From Actinomycetota bacterium (GTDB lineage: Bacteria > Actinomycetota > Acidimicrobiia > Acidimicrobiales > Microtrichaceae), in the NCBI GenBank assembly GCA_016703525.1, contig JADJBW010000012.1, forward strand, positions 62,001 through 126,000: DNA of 64,000 nucleotides. Direction: 5' to 3'. This document shows, piece by piece, positions 18,603 to 27,707 of this stretch (position 1 is the stretch's first letter; each line of letters opens with the position of its first letter). The position numbers and the translations under genes were made by a program. The notes under the pieces are model-generated. The model had not been told where the DNA came from, did no database searches, and saw nothing but the letters and a program-made list of their open reading frames with translations.

Positions 18603-19312
18603 GGCTCCGACGGTAGCGGGGGGCGGTGTCCCGATTCGACGTGACGCAACGTCAGGCACACCCGCTCGTCGACCGCGCCGCGCTCGCGAGGTACCCGGTG
18701 CAGCCACGCCGACTGCGTCGCGTCGGCCATGACCAACAGGTCGCCGTGGTGGAGCCACAGGTCGCGGCGGGTCGAGCGGTCGTCGCGCCGTCGCATCTGG
18801 AAGCGTCGTGATGCGCCGAGGCTGACCGACACGATGAGTGGGCGGGCGCCGAGCTCGGCCTCGTCGTCGGCATGCCAGTCGACACCGTCGGTGCCGTCGC
18901 GATAGCGGTTGATGAGCGCCGCGTTGAAGCGGTCGATCGGCCGCCCGAGCGCCGCGGCCGCATCGCGCCTCGCGTCGCCCGCGAGGTGAGCGACCGCCGG
19001 GGTCCACGCCACCGGGTCGAGCGCCAGGCCCGAGTAGGCGTACGCGGCGTCGGGGTCGCCCATCCAGCATTCGAGGCGCGGCACCGCGATGCGGCGGCCG
19101 AACATCGTCAAGTGGTGCTGGCGCCACGGCACCTCCGCGAGCAGGTCCGCGAGCGCCGCGTCGGCAACGTCGGGGGCGAGCGCGCCCCGGTGCACCACCG
19201 CGGTCAGGTCGGGCCCGACCAGCGGGACGATCGCCTCGTCGTGCGCATCGAACAGGCTGGGCTGCACGACGCCGAACCTACCGACCGCGGGAATATTCGC
19301 GAAACGATGCAA
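18599..19312 (-). CDS. AlkB-like 2-oxoglutarate/Fe(II) dioxygenase
   Basis: 237 residues. The iron-binding HxD lies in DWHADDEAELG, followed by VSVSLGASRRFQMRRR, a second metal histidine in QSAWLHRVPRERG, and the 2-oxoglutarate arginine in RVCLTLRHV. This is the AlkB pattern of enzymes that remove alkyl groups from DNA or RNA bases. The start is uncertain between the ATG at 19312 and nearby internal starts. It precedes glpD with a 4-base overlap and is divergent from the sigma factor at 19342. Confidence 0.85.
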   Translation of the reverse strand: MHRFANIPAVGRFGVVQPSLFDAHDEAIVPLVGPDLTAVVHRGALAPDVADAALADLLAEVPWRQHHLTMFGRRIAVPRLECWMGDPDAAYAYSGLALDPVAWTPAVAHLAGDARRDAAAALGRPIDRFNAALINRYRDGTDGVDWHADDEAELGARPLIVSVSLGASRRFQMRRRDDRSTRRDLWLHHGDLLVMADATQSAWLHRVPRERGAVDERVCLTLRHVESGHRPPLPSEP

Positions 19313-19341
19313 GCGAACGGGGTGCGTCGACGTCTGTACGG

Positions 19342-19914
19342 GTGATGACTGATTCCGGCGCGATCATCGACACCATGAACGCACGACGGCAGCTGCCGAT
19401 CGATCCGGTGCTTGAGCTCGTTGATGCGGACGCGACGGAGGGCGACGGGGTCATCGCCACACCCACCGAACCCGTACCGACCTTCGAGGCGATCTACGCC
19501 CGCCGGTATCGGGAGCTCGTGCAGTTCGCGTTTCTCCTCACGGGCGATCGTGGTGCCGCCGAGGACATCGTGCAGGACGCGTTCGTCGGGCTGCATCGCC
19601 GGTGGAGGTCGGTGAGCGATCCGCTCCCCTATCTGCGCCGCTCGGTCGCGAACGGCGCCGCGACTCTGCACCGCCGCCGGGGTCGCGACCGCGACAGGCC
19701 CGCGCCCCCGGTGTCGCCGTCCGAGCTGGGCGCCGCCGAGCTCTCCGACGCGATTTCGGCGCTCCCCCACCGACAACGCGCGGCGATCGTGCTGCGCTTC
19801 CACCTCGACCTTGCCGACCGCGATAGCGCCGAGATCCTCGGCGTCGCGCCCGGCACGGTTCCCTCCCTCATCCACCGAGCACTCTGCGACCTCAGAAAGG
19901 TGATCCAACCATGA
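19342..19914 (+). CDS. ECF-type RNA polymerase sigma factor
   Basis: 190 residues. The N-terminal region 2 contains YRELVQFAFLLTGDRGAAED and IVQDAFVGLHRRW, and region 4 ends with a helix-turn-helix reading DSAEILGVAPGTVPSLIHRA, as in SigE-like small sigma factors of actinobacteria. The start could be the ATG at 19342 or the next codon. Its stop overlaps the start of the membrane protein gene at 19911 (ATGA), which is the usual arrangement of an ECF sigma factor and its partner or regulator. Confidence 0.85.
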   Translation: MMTDSGAIIDTMNARRQLPIDPVLELVDADATEGDGVIATPTEPVPTFEAIYARRYRELVQFAFLLTGDRGAAEDIVQDAFVGLHRRWRSVSDPLPYLRRSVANGAATLHRRRGRDRDRPAPPVSPSELGAAELSDAISALPHRQRAAIVLRFHLDLADRDSAEILGVAPGTVPSLIHRALCDLRKVIQP

Positions 19915-21236
19915 CCGCGACACCTCCGAACGACCACGATCCCGTCGCCGACATCGTCGCGACCCACCTCGGCGAGCTGGGCTCGTCGATCGACGCCACG
20001 CCGCGTTGGAACGACCTCGCGGACCGCGCCGAGTCGTCGCGCACGCGGCGACGCACGCAACTCGTCGCCGGATCGGTCGTGCTCGCCGCGGTCGCCGGGG
20101 CCGCCGGGTTCGGCATCGGCCACACCAGCGGCGGCGGCTCGCTCACCTTGGCGAGCGAACGCAAGGCGGAGCGAACGAGCGAGCGCGCCGAGGCGCGTGA
20201 ACGTGCGCCCGAGACGACGATCGCGCCGATGGCCGGGGCGATGTCGCCCTACGGAGGGTCGCCCGAGATGGAGGTCATCGTGAAGCGATCGAACGCCGCA
20301 GGGGTCCGGATCATCGCCGCGTCCACCTCCGGCACGTTCATGGCGGACCCGATGGAACAGTCCGGCGTGGCGCTCGTGATGCCCGCGCAGTGCCAGGGAA
20401 CCGGCCTGGTCACCCTCGGCCTGTCGAGCGATGACGCCGTGGCAATCGGCGGGGTCTCGCGTTTCGGCGGCACGGAGCCGCTCGTGTCCGTCGACATGGC
20501 CGACGGAGTCGGAGGCCGCTTCGTGGTGGTGACGGTCGACCATGCCGACGGGACGGTCGCGGTGGAGTTTCCCGACGGCTCGGGCGACTCGATGGAGGCG
20601 ACGAACGGGTTTGCCGTGTTTGCCGTCGACGTCCCGCTGAGCGCATCTGCGGAGCTTGCCGCCTTCCGCGATGTGAAGGTCACGGTGGCGGGTACCCCGG
20701 TGCCGGTCCGCCAGACGAACCTGTACGCGCTCAACGCGACCGACGCCGGGCTCAGCGAGGGGAACATCGTGCCGGACTGCTCACCAAGCCTTCCGCAGCC
20801 CGGTGAGCAGCCGGCCGATCCGGCCGGGGCCGAAGCCGAGATCAGGGCCACGATGCAGTCGGTGTATTCGAGCTCCGATCCCGCCGTGCGCACGGCCGGG
20901 GTCGACGATCCCGCCGGCATCGCCGAGGCATTGGAGCGGGTCAAGGGCGGCGCGTTCGCCGGGGCGATCGACCGGACGACCGCGACCATCTCAGAGCTGG
21001 TGTTCACCGACCCGACCACGGCGGTCTTCGAGTACTCGCTCACGGTCCCCGTCGAGGTCGGCGCAGACCCGACGCTGCTCGCCGGGCGGTTCGGCAAGGC
21101 GGTCCTGCAGGACGGTTCGTGGCGGATCACCCGTGCCACGGTGTGCGCGGACATGGCGATGGGCGGCGGATACTGCGACGGCATGTCGTCGCCCGACGGC
21201 CCTTCGCCGACGACCACCGCTGTCGCCGTTCCGTAG
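19911..21236 (+). CDS. Membrane-anchored protein coupled to the sigma factor
   Basis: 441 residues. A short acidic cytoplasmic N-terminus is followed by one membrane helix at about residues 52-70 (VAGSVVLAAVAGAAGFGIG), a charged linker and a large extracytoplasmic part ending in a Thr/Pro-rich tail. The size and position fit a membrane regulator of the adjacent sigma factor, but I see no clear zinc anti-sigma motif (HxxxCxxC). It could instead be a sigma-controlled secreted-domain protein. No family could be assigned with confidence. Confidence 0.65.
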   Translation: MTATPPNDHDPVADIVATHLGELGSSIDATPRWNDLADRAESSRTRRRTQLVAGSVVLAAVAGAAGFGIGHTSGGGSLTLASERKAERTSERAEARERAPETTIAPMAGAMSPYGGSPEMEVIVKRSNAAGVRIIAASTSGTFMADPMEQSGVALVMPAQCQGTGLVTLGLSSDDAVAIGGVSRFGGTEPLVSVDMADGVGGRFVVVTVDHADGTVAVEFPDGSGDSMEATNGFAVFAVDVPLSASAELAAFRDVKVTVAGTPVPVRQTNLYALNATDAGLSEGNIVPDCSPSLPQPGEQPADPAGAEAEIRATMQSVYSSSDPAVRTAGVDDPAGIAEALERVKGGAFAGAIDRTTATISELVFTDPTTAVFEYSLTVPVEVGADPTLLAGRFGKAVLQDGSWRITRATVCADMAMGGGYCDGMSSPDGPSPTTTAVAVP

Positions 21237-21299
21237 GGACCATCCCGCGGCGCCGGGGCCCCGGCGCCGCGGCGCTCCTGAAGGACGCACCGTGGCGGG

Positions 21300-22010
21300 T
21301 CAGTTGACGTTCATGCGTGACTGCCGCCGCGCCGACACCGCCAGGAACAGGGCGGTGAGCACGGCGGCGCCGGCCATCGCCGAGCGCGGGCCGTAGTAGG
21401 CCGTGGTCATCTCACGGTCGACCGACCATGCGAGGATCGACACCGCGTGGCTGTGCACCGCCAACGCACCGAGACCACTGCCGCCACGTGCGACGAACTG
21501 CTCGAGGATCAGCAGGTAGGCGATCCCCCAGATGAGCGAACGTTGCGTCACCTGGCCGAGCAGCACGAAGAAGGCCGAGTACCCGAGGGCCGCCACGACC
21601 GTGGCGAGCGCCGCGCCCGTGAACAGGTCGCCGGTGGGCGAGACCACGAGCCCGGCGGCAACGGTCGGCACCACGGCGAGCGGCACCACCAGCGTGAGGG
21701 TCACGGCGAAGGCGGTCACGGTCAGCATCCACCGCCTGATCGGCCGAAGCCACAGGTACACGTAGGTGCCGTCCTCGATCGGGTCGCCGAGCGATGCGGT
21801 GCCGAAGACGAGCGCGGCGAGCGGCACCACGAGCGACAGGCCGAACACGTCGACGAACCCGGCTGCTGCCCATTCGGGGGACCGCAGCCCGCGGCTCGAC
21901 AGCAGCGATGCGGCAACCAGTTGGAACGCCGCGACGCCGACAAAACCGGCGAGGCGGGCCTTGGTCGAGACGGTGCGCAGCAGCGTGACGTACAGGGTGG
22001 TGAACTTCAT
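21300..22010 (-). CDS. ABC-2 type transporter permease (second permease of the operon)
   Basis: 236 residues with about six hydrophobic segments, starting MKFTTLYVTLLRTVSTKARL and containing FGTASLGDPIEDGTYVYLW, a loop seen in ABC-2 exporters. Its ATG overlaps the stop of the ATPase at 22007 by 4 bases. It is the last gene of a four-gene exporter operon that starts at 24877. Substrate unknown. Confidence 0.8.
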   Translation of the reverse strand: MKFTTLYVTLLRTVSTKARLAGFVGVAAFQLVAASLLSSRGLRSPEWAAAGFVDVFGLSLVVPLAALVFGTASLGDPIEDGTYVYLWLRPIRRWMLTVTAFAVTLTLVVPLAVVPTVAAGLVVSPTGDLFTGAALATVVAALGYSAFFVLLGQVTQRSLIWGIAYLLILEQFVARGGSGLGALAVHSHAVSILAWSVDREMTTAYYGPRSAMAGAAVLTALFLAVSARRQSRMNVN

Positions 22011-22984
22011 CGCACACCTCCGGGACCGGGGGCGCCGACGAGGTAGCGGAACACGCTCTCGAGGTCGTCGTCGAGCGGGGCGACCTCCACGAGCGTGGCG
22101 TCCAGGTCGGCGGCCGCCCGGGCGATCGTCGTGCGGAATCGGCCGACGTCGATCACCTCGGTCTCGATCGAGTCGGGGCCGGTCACCCGCACCCCCTCGG
22201 CGATCTCCGACCCGATGAGCGCCGCGGCCAGCGCGGCGGGGCGGTCGGTGCGCACACGGATCTGGTGGGGCCGATCATCCATGAGGTCGCGGATCGCCCG
22301 GAAGTCGCCCTCCGCTGCGAGCCGTCCCTGCGCCACCACGAGCACCCTCGAGCCGAACCGTTCGACCTCGTCGAGCACGTGCGAGCTCACGATCACGGTG
22401 CGACCCTCGTCGCCCAGGCTGTGGAAGAGGTCGATGAGGCGAACGCGCTGGCGCGGGTCGAGCCCGTTGAGCGGCTCGTCCGCGATGATGATCGACGGAC
22501 CGTTCACGAGCGCCTGCGCCAGTTTCACGCGCTGACGCATGCCCTTCGAGTACCGCTCGACCGACCGGCGGTCGTCGGGATCCATCTCGACCGAAGCGAG
22601 TGCGGCGCGGGTCGCTGCGTCGGGGTCGTGCACGCCGTGGAGCACCGCGGCGAGCCGCACGAAGTCGAACGCGCGCATGTGGGGGAACGTGCCCTCCTGC
22701 TGTGGCACCAGGCCCACGTGTCGCAACACCGAGGGGTCCTTGCGGGGGTCGCGGCCGAACAGCCGCACCGTGCCGAGGTCGGGTCCGGTGAGCCCACAGA
22801 TCGTGCGCAGCAGCGTGGACTTGCCGGCGCCGTTGGGGCCGAGCATGGCGGTGACGCCGGGCCCGATGTCGAAGGTCACGTCGGAGACCGCGACCACGCC
22901 CTTGAACCACTTCGAGACCCCGCGCACCGACACCGGCATGCTCTCGGTCGGCTCGGTCATGATCGGCTCGGCCGCCGCGCTCAC
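22007..22984 (-). CDS. ABC transporter ATPase (export type)
   Basis: 325 residues from a GTG at 22984 that overlaps the preceding permease stop; an ATG 24 bases further in is an alternative. Walker A GPNGAGKST, signature YSKGMRQR, Walker B IIIADEP and the switch VSSHVLDEVE are all present. The C-terminal domain of about 100 residues is typical of ABC-2 exporter ATPases. It should drive the permease at 21300-22010. Confidence 0.9.
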   Translation of the reverse strand: MSAAAEPIMTEPTESMPVSVRGVSKWFKGVVAVSDVTFDIGPGVTAMLGPNGAGKSTLLRTICGLTGPDLGTVRLFGRDPRKDPSVLRHVGLVPQQEGTFPHMRAFDFVRLAAVLHGVHDPDAATRAALASVEMDPDDRRSVERYSKGMRQRVKLAQALVNGPSIIIADEPLNGLDPRQRVRLIDLFHSLGDEGRTVIVSSHVLDEVERFGSRVLVVAQGRLAAEGDFRAIRDLMDDRPHQIRVRTDRPAALAAALIGSEIAEGVRVTGPDSIETEVIDVGRFRTTIARAAADLDATLVEVAPLDDDLESVFRYLVGAPGPGGVR

Positions 22985-23957
22985 TTGGTCACCTCGACCC
23001 GGCTGTAGCGGTTCCCGATCACCGCGAGCGCCACCAGGATCCAGCCGGCGAACGCGGCGTACACGGTGGGCGTCGACATGGTGGTGAACCCGCCGTAGTA
23101 GATCTGCGTCGGCTGACCGAACACCCGGTAGGCGAACTCGATGGGCAGCAGCAACAGGTTGACCATGCCCCATTCGACCGGGGCGCGGGCCTCGTCGACG
23201 AGGTATTGCACGAGGGCGCCGGTGCCCATGACGAGAATCACGAACGTCGCCGACGCTGCGGCCCGGCGCGACGTGATCGACGCGAGCGCCGCCGAGATCA
23301 GCGTGTAGAAGAGCCCGATCCCGACCCCTGCGAGAATGACCCTTCCGAGGGTCAGCATCCAGTCGGTGAACCCGACGGGGCCATACCCCTGGGTGGAGTA
23401 GCCGATGAGCAGCAGGAGCGACGGCCCGAGGGTGACGGTCAGCAGGATCATGCTGACGGCGGCGAGCTTGGCGCCCAGGTACGACCAGCGGCTGAGCGGC
23501 GAGGCGAGATACAGCCCGAGCATGCCGGTGCGGCGGTCGGTGCAGAGCACCTCGGGCGCCACGAACGCGGCGAACAGCGCGATCGCTGCGGTGATCGTGA
23601 AGTAGCTCGACGGGTAGTCCTTGATGAGCTGGTTGACGATGCCCCGGGGATCGGCTCGCCCGCGGGCCCGATGCCGATCGAGTTGGTTCGCTCCTCGAGC
23701 CGGTTGGTCAGCACGACCACGCCGACGTACACGAGGTGGGGCACGTACGAGATGAAGATCGTGAGGATCGGCATCACCTTGAATCGAAACGCCCGGTGCA
23801 CGCCGAGCGCACGCTGCACCGTCGAGACGACCACGCTGCGCATGGCGCTCGCGACGCCCCCGCGTTCGCCCTCGTACCGGCGATACCCGCGGTCGAGGAT
23901 GCGGGTCGCGGCCGGCGCGGCGGGTGCGGCGGGTGCGGCCGGGGGAAGGTCGCTCAT
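22981..23957 (-). pseudogene. ABC-2 type transporter permease, one frame break
   Basis: The first part (from ATG at 23957, MSDLPPAAPAAPAAPAATRI) contains a cytoplasmic Ala/Pro-rich start and the first membrane helix (MPILTIFISYVPHLVYVG). The second part (to 22981) contains at least four helices and DRRTGMLGLYLASPLSRW, a conserved ABC-2 permease loop. The parts are in different frames and join if one base is added in the C4G4 run at 23642-23649. The whole protein would be about 325 residues. Starts and stops overlap the neighbouring ATPase genes on both sides. Confidence 0.75.
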
Positions 23958-24877
23958 TGCACCTCCAGGAACACGTCTTCGAGCGACACGGTGCGGTTCT
24001 GGAGCCGGCGCAGCGGGATCCCCAGGTCGGCGACCGCGTCGCGACAGATTCGATGCAGATCGATCGGGGCGGCCGACCCGCCCGTGGGCGGGGTCACGAT
24101 GAGCCGGTTTCCGTCGAGCACCACCTCGGCGCCGCGGCGGGTCAGGTCGGCGGCGAGCTCACCGACGCCGGAGTCGACGTCGATGGTGACGCCGCGGCCG
24201 ACGCCGCGGAGCTCGTCGATCGAACCGGTCGCCCGCACGGTGCCGTCCGCGAGGATGACGACGTCGCGGCAGGTCCGCTCCACCTCGTCGAGCAGGTGCG
24301 ACGACAACAACACGCTCATGCCGAAGTCGGACGAGAGCCGACGGATGAGGTCGAGCATGGTTTCGCGTTGGGTCGGGTCGAGCCCGTCGGTCGGCTCGTC
24401 GAGCAGCACCAGATCGGGGTCGTGTGCGATGGCCATGGCGAGCTTCACGCGCTGGCGTTGGCCGGTCGACAGCGTGCCGATCGGCCGGTTGCGCTCCTCC
24501 CCCATCCCCACGAACCAGAGTGCGTCCGAGGCACGCGCCGTCGCCTCCGACACGGGCAGCCCGTGCACCTCGGCGAGGTGCTGCACGAAGTCGTTGGCCG
24601 GCAGGTCGGGCGGCAGGTTGTGGTGTTCGGGGGCGTACCCGATGCGGGCGCGCACCTCGGCGCCGCCCGAGCGCGGGTCGCGGCCCAGCACTTCAAGTCG
24701 GCCGCCATCGGCGCGGTGCAGGCCGAGCAGCAGTCCGAGCAGCGTGGTCTTTCCGGCGCCGTTCGCGCCGAGCAGGCCGGTCACGCCGGGGAGCACGTCG
24801 AAGGTGGCACGGTCGAGCACGAGGTTGGTCCCGTAGCGCTTGACCACGTCGACCGCGGAGATGATCGGCGAGGGCAC
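23954..24877 (-). CDS. ABC transporter ATPase (export type), first gene of operon
   Basis: 307 residues from a GTG at 24877. Walker A GANGAGKTT, signature LSTGQRQRVKLA, Walker B LVLLDEP, switch LLSSHLLDEVE, then an exporter-type C-terminal domain ending SLEDVFLEVQ. It is followed by the broken permease with an ATGA overlap. The operon order ATPase-permease-ATPase-permease suggests two paired exporters or one heteromeric exporter. Confidence 0.9.
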   Translation of the reverse strand: MPSPIISAVDVVKRYGTNLVLDRATFDVLPGVTGLLGANGAGKTTLLGLLLGLHRADGGRLEVLGRDPRSGGAEVRARIGYAPEHHNLPPDLPANDFVQHLAEVHGLPVSEATARASDALWFVGMGEERNRPIGTLSTGQRQRVKLAMAIAHDPDLVLLDEPTDGLDPTQRETMLDLIRRLSSDFGMSVLLSSHLLDEVERTCRDVVILADGTVRATGSIDELRGVGRGVTIDVDSGVGELAADLTRRGAEVVLDGNRLIVTPPTGGSAAPIDLHRICRDAVADLGIPLRRLQNRTVSLEDVFLEVQ

Positions 24878-24962
24878 GGCGAGACTCTGGCACAAACGGC
24901 CCGCCGCTCCGCGGCACGCCCGGTGAAGCGCTCTCAGGTGGGCGCGGCGATACGGTGGCGGC

Positions 24963-25319
24963 GTGGACTCCGCCGAGACCCCCGACGTGAGCGAGACGAG
25001 CGAGCTGCCCGCCGACGACATCGCCGACGACCCCGCCGACGACCCCGCCGACGCGCCGACGATCGAGCCGATCGTGCCGTCGCGCCGCGTCGATCGGTTC
25101 CGCACGTCGACGTTGCCGGGAGCGATCCTCAACGGCATCGCGCTGGGCCTGCGCGAGGTGTTGGAGCCGCCCAAACGCGAGGACGCTCCGCTCATCGCCG
25201 AGGCGCCCGGCGATCCGCCCGACCCGCGCCACGTCGAGACGAACCTCGACCCCGACGACCCAGCGGCGTCGTCGGTGACGGTGCGCCCGTGGCTCGCGGA
25301 GCACGATCCGCCGACGTGA
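24963..25319 (+). CDS. Hypothetical acidic protein
   Basis: 118 residues from a GTG at 24963. The first third is Asp/Ala/Pro-rich with repeats of DDPAD, followed by a short amphipathic stretch (GAILNGIALGLREVLEPP) that might touch a membrane or a partner, then a charged tail. No family recognised. It lies between the divergent exporter operon and gdhA; the ribosome site is weak. Coding is supported mainly by codon pattern and absence of a better frame. Confidence 0.55.
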   Translation: MDSAETPDVSETSELPADDIADDPADDPADAPTIEPIVPSRRVDRFRTSTLPGAILNGIALGLREVLEPPKREDAPLIAEAPGDPPDPRHVETNLDPDDPAASSVTVRPWLAEHDPPT

Positions 25320-25389
25320 GACCGGCGGGCGCCGATACCGTGAGCGCACGAGGTCCGGCACCGAACGGACCCGGTTCTTGGAGGTGGGC

Positions 25390-26652
25390 GTGTCCCATAC
25401 GCCGCTCGATCCGTCGTCGCACGAGGCGGTCAACCACTACATCGGCCAGGCCGCCGACATCATCGACCTGTCAGACGAGGTCCGCCGCTCGTTGAGCACG
25501 CCGTCGCGTGAGCTGGCTGTGCAGGTGCCGGTGCGTCTCGACAACGGCGAGCTGCAGATCCTGCACGGGTTCCGGGTGCAACACAACGACTCGCGGGGGC
25601 CGTACAAGGGCGGGATCCGCTACCACCCGAGCGTCGATCTCAACGAGGTGCGGGCGCTCGCGTCGCTCATGACGTGGAAGACGGCGCTGGTCGATCTGCC
25701 CTTCGGCGGGGCCAAGGGCGGGATCGAGGTCGACCCGACCGTCATGAGCGTGTACGAGGTCGAGCGGATGACGCGCCGCTTCACGCTGATGGTCGCCGAT
25801 CAGCTCGGGCCGTACCGCGACATTCCCGCGCCCGATGTCAACACCGACGCGCAGGTGATGGCGTGGATCATGGATGAGTTCTCCGACATCAACGGGTATA
25901 GCCCGGCGGTGGTGACGGGGAAGCCGCTTGCGCTCGGCGGCGCGCCCGGGCGCGAGTCCGCCACGGGGCTCGGCTGCGTGTTCGTGCTCGAGGCCTTCCT
26001 CGAGGCGAACCACCTGGACTTGATCGGCAAGCGGGTCGCGATCCAGGGCTTCGGCAACGTCGGCCGCCACATGGCGTGGGAGCTCTTCCGGCGCGGCGCG
26101 AAGGTGACCGCCGTGTCCGACGTGTCGGGCGGCGTGTTCAACCCGGGCGGGCTCGACATTCCGCAGCTGTCGGATCATGTGCGCAGCGGCAAGCTGCTCA
26201 ACACCGCGGATGAGGGCGACCACGTCACCAACGACCAGTTGCTCGGGCTCGGGTGCGACATCCTTGCGCCCGCCGCGCTCGGCGAGGTCATCACCGGGGC
26301 GAACGCGGCGTCGATCAACGCTCGGGTGGTGCTGGAGGCGGCGAACTACCCGGTGACGCCGTCGGGCGATGTGGCGTTGCGAGAACGAGGCGTCACCGTC
26401 ATCCCCGACGTGTTGGCGAACGCCGGGGGCGTGACCGGTTCGTACTTCGAGTGGACGCAGAACATCCAGCAGTTCACGTGGAAGGTGGAGCGGTTCAACT
26501 CGGAGCTGCGCGATCGCCTGGTGACGGCGTTCACCGATGTCAACTCCTTCGCCAAGCTGCACGACTGCTCGCTGCGCGAGGCGGCGTACGCGATCGGGTT
26601 GCAGCGCGTGAGCGAGGCGACCAAGTTGCGCGGCTACCTGAGCGGCGCCTGA
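25390..26652 (+). CDS. gdhA: Glutamate dehydrogenase (Glu/Leu/Phe/Val dehydrogenase family)
   Basis: 420 residues from a GTG at 25390 with GGAGG at 25380-25384. The family core is clear: FRVQHNDSRGPYKGGIRYHP, the catalytic region PFGGAKGGI, and the Rossmann motif VAIQGFGNVGRHMAW for NAD(P). It reversibly converts glutamate to 2-oxoglutarate and ammonia; the 420-residue length fits the hexameric small form. Convergent with cysM. Confidence 0.9.
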   Translation: MSHTPLDPSSHEAVNHYIGQAADIIDLSDEVRRSLSTPSRELAVQVPVRLDNGELQILHGFRVQHNDSRGPYKGGIRYHPSVDLNEVRALASLMTWKTALVDLPFGGAKGGIEVDPTVMSVYEVERMTRRFTLMVADQLGPYRDIPAPDVNTDAQVMAWIMDEFSDINGYSPAVVTGKPLALGGAPGRESATGLGCVFVLEAFLEANHLDLIGKRVAIQGFGNVGRHMAWELFRRGAKVTAVSDVSGGVFNPGGLDIPQLSDHVRSGKLLNTADEGDHVTNDQLLGLGCDILAPAALGEVITGANAASINARVVLEAANYPVTPSGDVALRERGVTVIPDVLANAGGVTGSYFEWTQNIQQFTWKVERFNSELRDRLVTAFTDVNSFAKLHDCSLREAAYAIGLQRVSEATKLRGYLSGA

Positions 26653-26657
26653 CCTGA

Positions 26658-26683
26658 GCGGCCGAGCGGCGCGGCCGAGCGGC
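26658..26683. repeat. Two 13-base direct repeats between gdhA and cysM
   Basis: GCGGCCGAGCGGC occurs twice in direct tandem (26658-26670 and 26671-26683), in the 37-base gap between the convergent ends of gdhA and cysM. No T-run follows, so it is not a standard terminator. Confidence 0.7.
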
Positions 26684-26689
26684 GCGGCG

Positions 26690-27637
26690 TCAGAAGTAGA
26701 TGACCTGCTCGACCTCGGCGGCGGCCGAGTCGAGGTCCGAGGTCCACGCGCCGGTCGAGAGGTACTTCCACCCGTAGTCGCACACGATGAACACGATCGT
26801 GCCGCGCTCGATGCGGTCGGCGACCTTGCAGGCACCGGCGAGGGCGGCGCCGGCCGAGATGCCTGCGAACACGCCGATTCCGGCGAGGCGGCGGGTGTGT
26901 TCGATCGATTCGCGTGGGCGCACGATCGACTTGCCGTCGAGCAGGTCGTAGCCGCCCCATTTGTCGAACACGGGTGGGATGTAGCCGTCTTCGAGCGAAC
27001 GGAGGCCCTCGACGCGTTCGCCCGATGGAGGCTCGACGGCGAACACCTTGATGTCGGGGTTGCGTTCCTTCAGGTAGGTGCCGACGCCGAGCAGCGTGCC
27101 CGACGTGCCGAGCCCGGCGACGAAGTGGGTGACCGTCGGGCAGTCGTCCCAGATCTCCGGGCCGGTCGTCTCGTAGTGGGCTCGCGGGTTGGCCTCGTTG
27201 CCGTACTGGTAGAGGAACACCCATTCGGGATGCTCGTCGGCGAGGGCGATCGCCCGGCGGACCGCGCCGTTCGAGCCCTCGGCGCCGGGCGTGGAGATGA
27301 TCTCGGCTCCGAACACTTCGAGCATCTGGCGGCGCTCGACCGACACGGAGTCGGGCAGGAGGATCTTGAGGTGATACCCGCGCTCGCGGCAGATCATCGC
27401 AAGAGCGATGCCGGTGTTGCCCGACGAGGGTTCGAGGATGGTCGACCCGGGCCGCAACGTGCCGTCGGCCTCGGCCTCGAGGATCATCTGGCGGGCGATG
27501 CGGTCCTTCACCGAGCCGCCGGGGTTCTGGCCTTCCATCTTCGCGAGCAGGCGCACGTTCGGATTGGGGCTGAGCCGCGACACGTCGACCATCGGCGTCG
27601 CGCCGATCATGTCGAGGACGGATTCGTACACGGCCAT
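26690..27637 (-). CDS. cysM: Cysteine synthase (CysM type, PLP-dependent)
   Basis: 315 residues. The PLP lysine is in NPGGSVKDRIA, the substrate loop is SSGNTGIALAM and the PLP-phosphate loop is GLGTSGTLLG. The C-terminal end VCDYGWKYLSTGAW resembles mycobacterial CysM, which uses the sulfur-carrier protein CysO as sulfur donor. The gene downstream of the shared promoter side is mec (27708-28124), the CysO-cysteine protease, which supports the CysM rather than CysK assignment. A cysO gene is not between them. Confidence 0.9.
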   Translation of the reverse strand: MAVYESVLDMIGATPMVDVSRLSPNPNVRLLAKMEGQNPGGSVKDRIARQMILEAEADGTLRPGSTILEPSSGNTGIALAMICRERGYHLKILLPDSVSVERRQMLEVFGAEIISTPGAEGSNGAVRRAIALADEHPEWVFLYQYGNEANPRAHYETTGPEIWDDCPTVTHFVAGLGTSGTLLGVGTYLKERNPDIKVFAVEPPSGERVEGLRSLEDGYIPPVFDKWGGYDLLDGKSIVRPRESIEHTRRLAGIGVFAGISAGAALAGACKVADRIERGTIVFIVCDYGWKYLSTGAWTSDLDSAAAEVEQVIYF

Positions 27638-27707
27638 CTGGCCTCCCGGTCAGCCTGAACTCAATTCCCGACTTACATGGTAGGGAATTCGAGGCGGTCC
27701 GGCCACG

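Noticed and set aside
19313..19341. ECF-type autoregulatory promoter (GAAC...CGTC) before the sigma gene
   Set aside because: GAAC and CGTC are present but the spacing is 12 or 19 bases instead of about 16-17, so the match is not convincing.
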